Source: an uncultured Verrucomicrobiota bacterium (lineage in GTDB: Bacteria; Verrucomicrobiota; Kiritimatiellia; CAIVKH01). From it: a DNA stretch of 9,438 bases. Under the pieces are notes generated by a model. That model worked only from the letters and a program-made list of their open reading frames with translations, made no database searches and was not told the origin of the DNA. Of this stretch, positions 6,187 through 9,438 are shown piece by piece (position 1 is the stretch's first letter; each line of letters starts with the position of its first letter). Position numbers and translations under genes: made by a program. Location: contig CALKUH010000052.1 in assembly GCA_937996795.1 (NCBI GenBank), forward strand, positions 1 through 9,438, given 5' to 3'.

Positions 6187-7569
6187 CTATTCCCATTTCT
6201 TTCTGGCCGCGGGATCCTGCACCTCCAGGAACCACTCCAGCCCCTCCTTTACCTTGTCTTGGGGGACTGGATGATGCCCGCCCTCATAGAACACAAGTCG
6301 CACGCAGGAAAAACCGGAGTGGCGAAGGCTGCGCACCACAGCTTCGTGGTGGCGCGGTGTGGCGATGTCGTCGACGGTCCCGCTGGCGAGATAGACCGGC
6401 ACATTCATGAAGGCGCTTTTTCGCGGCTTGTACTGAGTGAACCCCACCGTGGCAAAATCTTGATTGCAGCCGCCCATCCACATGCCGATGACGGAATACC
6501 CGGCCTTGCTTGCCATGGCCCCGGCAAGTCCCGACGCCTTCGCCCCGCCGGAGAATCCGCCGAACGCAAGTTTCCACGATCTGGACTGCGGCCAATGCTC
6601 ATGAAGAAACGCCAAAGCGGTGCCCATTTTCACCCACCGGTTTCCCGGCCCATCACCCGCCACGGCAATGTAACCCGCCGCAGCCGCAGCCATGAAACAG
6701 CACTCCAAATGATCCACATTCATGAACTTGCTGGGAGCATTCACGACCAGTACGGGCCAGTCCCGCCCGGGGTCAAATCCCTCGGGAAGCAACACGCCAA
6801 CCGAAATCTTCTCGTCTTGAGGCCAACTGCCCAGCGACTCGCCCGTGTCCTGCGCAAATCGCTTGCCTTGATCCCAAACGTTTTTGGGAATCGGGACGGA
6901 GAATCGTTCCAGGACGCCCTTGCCCACGGTTCTGCCACCGAGCATGAGCGGGCCGGAAGAAGCCGGCGCCGCCACGGGCACGGCGGCGGGCAACCCGGAA
7001 GAGGCTGACAAGGCCGCGACATACTCCCGATCCTCGGCGACAAGCATATCCAGCGGTATTTGCACCTGCTTGGAATCCAGCTTTACCAGCCAAATCATGT
7101 TCCCTTCGCGCCGTTGGAACGTTGCCTGTACCTGTTGCCCCTTGGTGGATGTCCAGGTCCTTAAAGAAGGTTCCTTTTGCTCAACAACCGGTTGCTCGAC
7201 GACCAGCAGGCTGTTTTCGGCCCCGCCAACCACTTTCGTCCGATTGTTGTTCGGATCGAGAATCCATTCACCATCCACAATGAATTTGTATCCGTACTCG
7301 CCGACTGGAAGACCCTTTGTGACCTTCCACACGCCATTTCCATCATCGGTCAAGGGCGTGTCGGACGCATTCCACCCATTGAACTCACCCGCAACGTGAA
7401 CGGCCTGCGCGCCGGGCCGGTGGAGCTCAAACGGGACGTCCACCAGGTCGCCCGCCCGGGCGAGGCCGGGGAAAGGAAGAAGAATCAGGACCACGGGACA
7501 GGCGTTCCGCATGAAGGAAAAACCGTGCCGCAAAACGCCACTCCGAAACCCGAGACCGATGCGTTTCAT
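6187..7569 (-). CDS. Exported esterase-like alpha/beta-hydrolase with CBM48-type and SHD1-like domains
   Basis: The protein is 460 residues. Residues 1-39 are a probable signal peptide (basic start, hydrophobic core ACPVVLILLPFPGLARA). Residues 45-125 match the CBM48/AMPK glycogen-binding E-set: VHVAGEFNGWN at 57-67, YGYKFIVDGEWILDPNN at 92-108. Residues 135-188 (RTWTS...G..VQATF...IPLDML..ED..YV) resemble the SHD1 domain, known from planctomycete-type proteins. A 60-residue linker leads to an alpha/beta-hydrolase (about 250-452) with nucleophile Ser340 in GGFSGG, a likely catalytic Asp400 or Asp401 (TVDD) and His432/433 (GGHHPVP). It probably cleaves an ester outside the cytoplasm, perhaps on a polysaccharide; the substrate is unknown. 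The ATG at 7567-7569 is chosen because GGGGAGG lies 5 nt upstream; an in-frame GTG at 7614 and an ATG at 7512 lack this. Its coding DNA is less GC-rich than its neighbours (27 G+C of 60 at 7261-7320), consistent with later acquisition. Confidence 0.85.
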   Translation of the reverse strand: MKRIGLGFRSGVLRHGFSFMRNACPVVLILLPFPGLARAGDLVDVPFELHRPGAQAVHVAGEFNGWNASDTPLTDDGNGVWKVTKGLPVGEYGYKFIVDGEWILDPNNNRTKVVGGAENSLLVVEQPVVEQKEPSLRTWTSTKGQQVQATFQRREGNMIWLVKLDSKQVQIPLDMLVAEDREYVAALSASSGLPAAVPVAAPASSGPLMLGGRTVGKGVLERFSVPIPKNVWDQGKRFAQDTGESLGSWPQDEKISVGVLLPEGFDPGRDWPVLVVNAPSKFMNVDHLECCFMAAAAAGYIAVAGDGPGNRWVKMGTALAFLHEHWPQSRSWKLAFGGFSGGAKASGLAGAMASKAGYSVIGMWMGGCNQDFATVGFTQYKPRKSAFMNVPVYLASGTVDDIATPRHHEAVVRSLRHSGFSCVRLVFYEGGHHPVPQDKVKEGLEWFLEVQDPAARKKWE

Positions 7570-7574
7570 CCGCG

Positions 7575-7581
7575 CCTCCCC
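7575..7581 (-). promoter_or_regulatory. Ribosome binding site deciding the hydrolase start
   Basis: GGGGAGG on the minus strand, with an additional AAGGAG just upstream, ends 5 nt before the ATG at 7567-7569. It argues against the in-frame GTG at 7612-7614, which lies upstream of it, and against the internal ATG at 7510-7512. Confidence 0.75.
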
Positions 7582-7638
7582 ACTCCTTGATCTAAACGAT
7601 TGATATCGAAGCACGCGGCAAGCATACGCGCGTCCACG

Positions 7639-8679
7639 TCACTCGATCAACTCCTCGCGCCAGAAGATCGGGAGGGATTCGTTTTCGGTCACTTGCAGGA
7701 TGGCCCAGATGCCGCTGCGCACCTCGTCGAGCTCGCCGATGGACACGACGCGCAGGAATTTGGTGTCGCGCACGGTCAGCCACTTCGCGACGGCGGGCGT
7801 CATGCCCGCCACTTCGTTCAGGTCCTTGATGCCGTCGTCCATCGTGCCGGCCTCGCCGTCCACCCCGAGCCGCGCGCGCTTGATATCCTCGATGACCAGC
7901 TCGTCGATGTCGCAGATGCTGTAGAGCAGCAGCTCATCCGCATCGTTCACGCTGATCTTGCCGTCGCCCCAGACGGTGAACTTGTCGTAGACGCCCAGCA
8001 TCGGAAGCCCATCGTCCTCCAGCGGCGGCCCGCCAAAGACAATCGCCTCCGTCCATCCCTTGATGAGCAGCAGCTCCTCGACGGAATCCAGCGGGGCGTT
8101 TTTCACCTCGTACCCGCGCTCGCGGTAGAACGAATCGTCCGACTCCGCGCCGTTGACCTGGTGGTTGTCGTTGTCGTCCACCCAGTCGATCAGGCAGTCG
8201 ATCAACTCATCGTGCAGGTCCACCGGCACCTCGGCCTGGTCGAGGATCTCCTCGAGGATGCAGCGCGCATCGGGGTCCGACGCCGCCTGCTGCGCGAGCA
8301 GGTTGATGTTGAACCCCTTCGCCGCCTCCGGGCGCACCATCAGCGTGAACGTGCCCTCGCCCAGCTCGCGCACCAGGTCGAAGCCCTGCCCCATCTTCTG
8401 GACGCGGTACGCGCTGCGCACCAATTCCTCGTCCTGCCCGGCCTCGACCAGCAGTTCGCCGTCCACCACCACGTCGGTGACTTTCTTCGCCAGCATCGCC
8501 TTCGTCCATTCAATGCCGGCCAGCGCGAGGTATTGCGCCTTCACGCGCTTGCGGTAATACGACGCGACGTTCGCCTCGACCTTCATCTCGAACGCGAGGC
8601 CGCCGACGAGGATGCTCAGCAGCAACACCACCCACAGCGCAACAATGAGGGCCGACCCGCGCTTGTCCGCGCGGTTCAT
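7639..8679 (-). CDS. gspK: Type II secretion system minor pseudopilin GspK
   Basis: The protein is 346 residues, a usual GspK length. GspK forms the tip complex of the pseudopilus with GspI and GspJ. The N-terminus is a class III prepilin leader: a short basic MNRADKRG, predicted cleavage after Gly8, then the hydrophobic helix SALIVALWVVLLLSILVGG. Mature position 5 is Val instead of Glu, as is characteristic of GspK. Residues 159-200 carry the diagnostic LIDWVDDNDN, Asp/Glu-rich Ca-binding loop and YEVKNAPLDSVEEL. ISVNDADELLLYS (242-254) corresponds to the INxNxA segment of the family. The ATG at 8677-8679 has GGGAGG 9 nt upstream (8689-8694). The frame is open beyond the ATG to about 9396, but that extension lies across the opposite-strand maeB-like coding region and is not protein-like. 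Confidence 0.93.
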   Translation of the reverse strand: MNRADKRGSALIVALWVVLLLSILVGGLAFEMKVEANVASYYRKRVKAQYLALAGIEWTKAMLAKKVTDVVVDGELLVEAGQDEELVRSAYRVQKMGQGFDLVRELGEGTFTLMVRPEAAKGFNINLLAQQAASDPDARCILEEILDQAEVPVDLHDELIDCLIDWVDDNDNHQVNGAESDDSFYRERGYEVKNAPLDSVEELLLIKGWTEAIVFGGPPLEDDGLPMLGVYDKFTVWGDGKISVNDADELLLYSICDIDELVIEDIKRARLGVDGEAGTMDDGIKDLNEVAGMTPAVAKWLTVRDTKFLRVVSIGELDEVRSGIWAILQVTENESLPIFWREELIE

Positions 8680-8747
8680 GGCGCCGCCCCTCCCGCGCCG
8701 GGCGCGGGCGTGCCTTGCGCCCGGCTCGGCGCCGGCCGCACGGTGCC
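8676..8747 (-). pseudogene. Probable 3' end of the preceding pseudopilin gene (gspJ), cut off
   Basis: A minus-strand frame ends in TGA at 8676-8678, overlapping the gspK ATG as ATGA, the same coupling seen between gspL and gspM. Read backwards it encodes a Pro/Ala/Gly-rich tail (VRPAPSRAQGTPAPGAGGAAP). The frame meets a stop at 8763-8765, inside sequence that clearly codes on the other strand. The T2SS gene normally before gspK is gspJ, so I infer that these are its last codons and that the rest is missing from this window. The stretch is too short for homology, so identity rests on position and the overlap. Confidence 0.35.
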
Positions 8748-9438
8748 GCAACGGGAGTTCGTCTACCGCACCGGCGTTGGCATGCGCGCGGTTTTCTCGG
8801 CCGCCAAGCGTGGGCGGAAGACGCGCATCGTCTATCCCGACGGCGAGGAGGAGCGGATGTTGCGCGCCGCGCAGACGATTCTCGACGAGGGCCTGACGCG
8901 GCCGATACTGATCGGGCGTCCCGACGTGATTGCGTCGCGGCTCGAGAGGATTGGCTCGAAGCTGCGTGTCGGCAAGGATTTCGAACTCGTCGATCCGAAT
9001 AGCGACGGCCGCTACAAGGAATGCTGGACGGCGTACCACCAGTTGCGCAAGCGCCAGGGTGTGACGATCGACATCGCCAAGACGCGCCTGCGCAACAACA
9101 ACACGATCATCGCCGCGATGCTGCTCAGGCTGGGTTACGCCGACGGGATGATCTGCGGCCTGTCCGGCCGTTTCGGGCATCATCTGCGGCAGGTCGACGA
9201 GATCATCGGCAAGGCCCCGGGGTGCAACACCATGGCGGCGATGACCCACCTGCTGCTGCCCGGACGCGCCCTTTTTCTCTGCGACACGCACGTCAACGCC
9301 GACCCTGACGCCAATCAGCTCGTGGAGATCGCGCTGATGGCCGCGGATGCCGTTCGGCGCTTCAAGATCAAGCCGAAACTGGCGCTCCTGTCGCATTCGA
9401 ACTTCGGATCATCGCAGACGCCTTCCGCTCGCAAGATG
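8743..9438 (+). CDS. maeB: MaeB-type malic enzyme, C-terminal phosphotransacetylase domain only; 5' truncated and open at the right edge
   Basis: The plus-strand frame carries the PTA-like domain found at the C-terminus of NADP-dependent malic enzymes (MaeB, about 760 aa), in which it has a regulatory, acetyl-CoA-sensing role. Translation from about 8749 gives, in family order: REFVYRTG (the linker that joins the malic and PTA domains), RIVYPDGEEERMLRAAQ, PILIGRPDVI, DGMICGLSGRFGHHLR, LFLCDTHVNADPDANQLVEIAL and ALLSHSNFGSSQTPSARKM at the very edge, about 230 codons in all. The malic domain that should precede the linker is absent: upstream lies gsp sequence on the other strand. No convincing start signal is seen; the GTG at 8743 and ATG at 8782 lack a Shine-Dalgarno. 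It is either a rearranged, probably dead gene or an assembly chimera; a stand-alone PTA gene is less likely because the MaeB linker is retained. Confidence 0.85.
   Translation, partial: MPQREFVYRTGVGMRAVFSAAKRGRKTRIVYPDGEEERMLRAAQTILDEGLTRPILIGRPDVIASRLERIGSKLRVGKDFELVDPNSDGRYKECWTAYHQLRKRQGVTIDIAKTRLRNNNTIIAAMLLRLGYADGMICGLSGRFGHHLRQVDEIIGKAPGCNTMAAMTHLLLPGRALFLCDTHVNADPDANQLVEIALMAADAVRRFKIKPKLALLSHSNFGSSQTPSARKM

Noticed and set aside
4348..6274. Long plus-strand open frames (4348-5550 and 5258-6274)
   Set aside because: They cover gspL, vapC and the antitoxin on the opposite strand, have Arg/Gln/His-rich composition and no start signals; they are shadows of the real genes.
6051..7638. 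Transposon or insertion-sequence ends around the accessory segment
   Set aside because: I found no transposase, no matching terminal inverted repeats and no clear target-site duplication at the gspK or gspL borders.
8715..9308. Plus-strand open frames at 8715-9002 and 9021-9308
   Set aside because: They are in another frame than the MaeB homology (codons starting at positions such as 8758), so they are not the real gene.
8680..9396. Upstream extension of the gspK frame to 9396
   Set aside because: It lies opposite the MaeB-type domain and ends before a well-spaced ribosome binding site and a perfect prepilin leader at 8679, so the extension is an antisense shadow.

Overview
The window is GC-rich bacterial DNA and consists mostly of one minus-strand type II secretion system (T2SS) locus. 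In transcription order (right to left) it carries gspK (minor pseudopilin), a 2.3-kb non-secretion segment, gspL, gspM, gspD (outer-membrane secretin) and the 5' part of a probable exported lipoprotein gene that runs off the left edge. The host cannot be named from sequence alone. The high GC, a T2SS of this order (K-L-M-D, secretin last), and a hydrolase carrying an SHD1-like domain fit a bacterium of the Planctomycetota/Verrucomicrobiota/Lentisphaerota/Hydrogenedentota type better than an enterobacterium; this is inference.

Layout by region. 1-828: 5' part (276 codons) of an unrecognised probable lipoprotein gene, 25 nt after gspD. 854-3427: gspD. 3431-3961: gspM, which overlaps the gspL stop by ATGA. 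3958-5331: gspL. 5332-5416: short intergenic gap. 5417-6049: a vapC/phd-type toxin-antitoxin pair with a recognisable promoter and a palindromic operator just upstream. 6084-6186: a gap with no gene. 6187-7569: an exported three-part protein (glycogen-binding-type E-set, SHD1-like domain, alpha/beta-hydrolase). 7639-8679: gspK. 8676-about 8747: probably the last codons of gspJ. About 8743-9438: on the opposite strand, the phosphotransacetylase domain of a MaeB-type malic enzyme, lacking its malic domain and running off the right edge.

How the genes work together: GspK caps the pseudopilus, GspL and GspM form the inner-membrane assembly platform that couples the cytoplasmic ATPase to the pseudopilus, and GspD is the outer-membrane channel. 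The exported hydrolase between gspK and gspL is a plausible substrate of the machine, while the toxin-antitoxin pair looks like an inserted stabilising module. Two features deserve attention: the insertion that splits gspK from gspL, and the abrupt junction near 8745-8757, where gspJ-like sequence gives way to a decapitated maeB on the other strand. That junction is either a genomic rearrangement or an assembly chimera.
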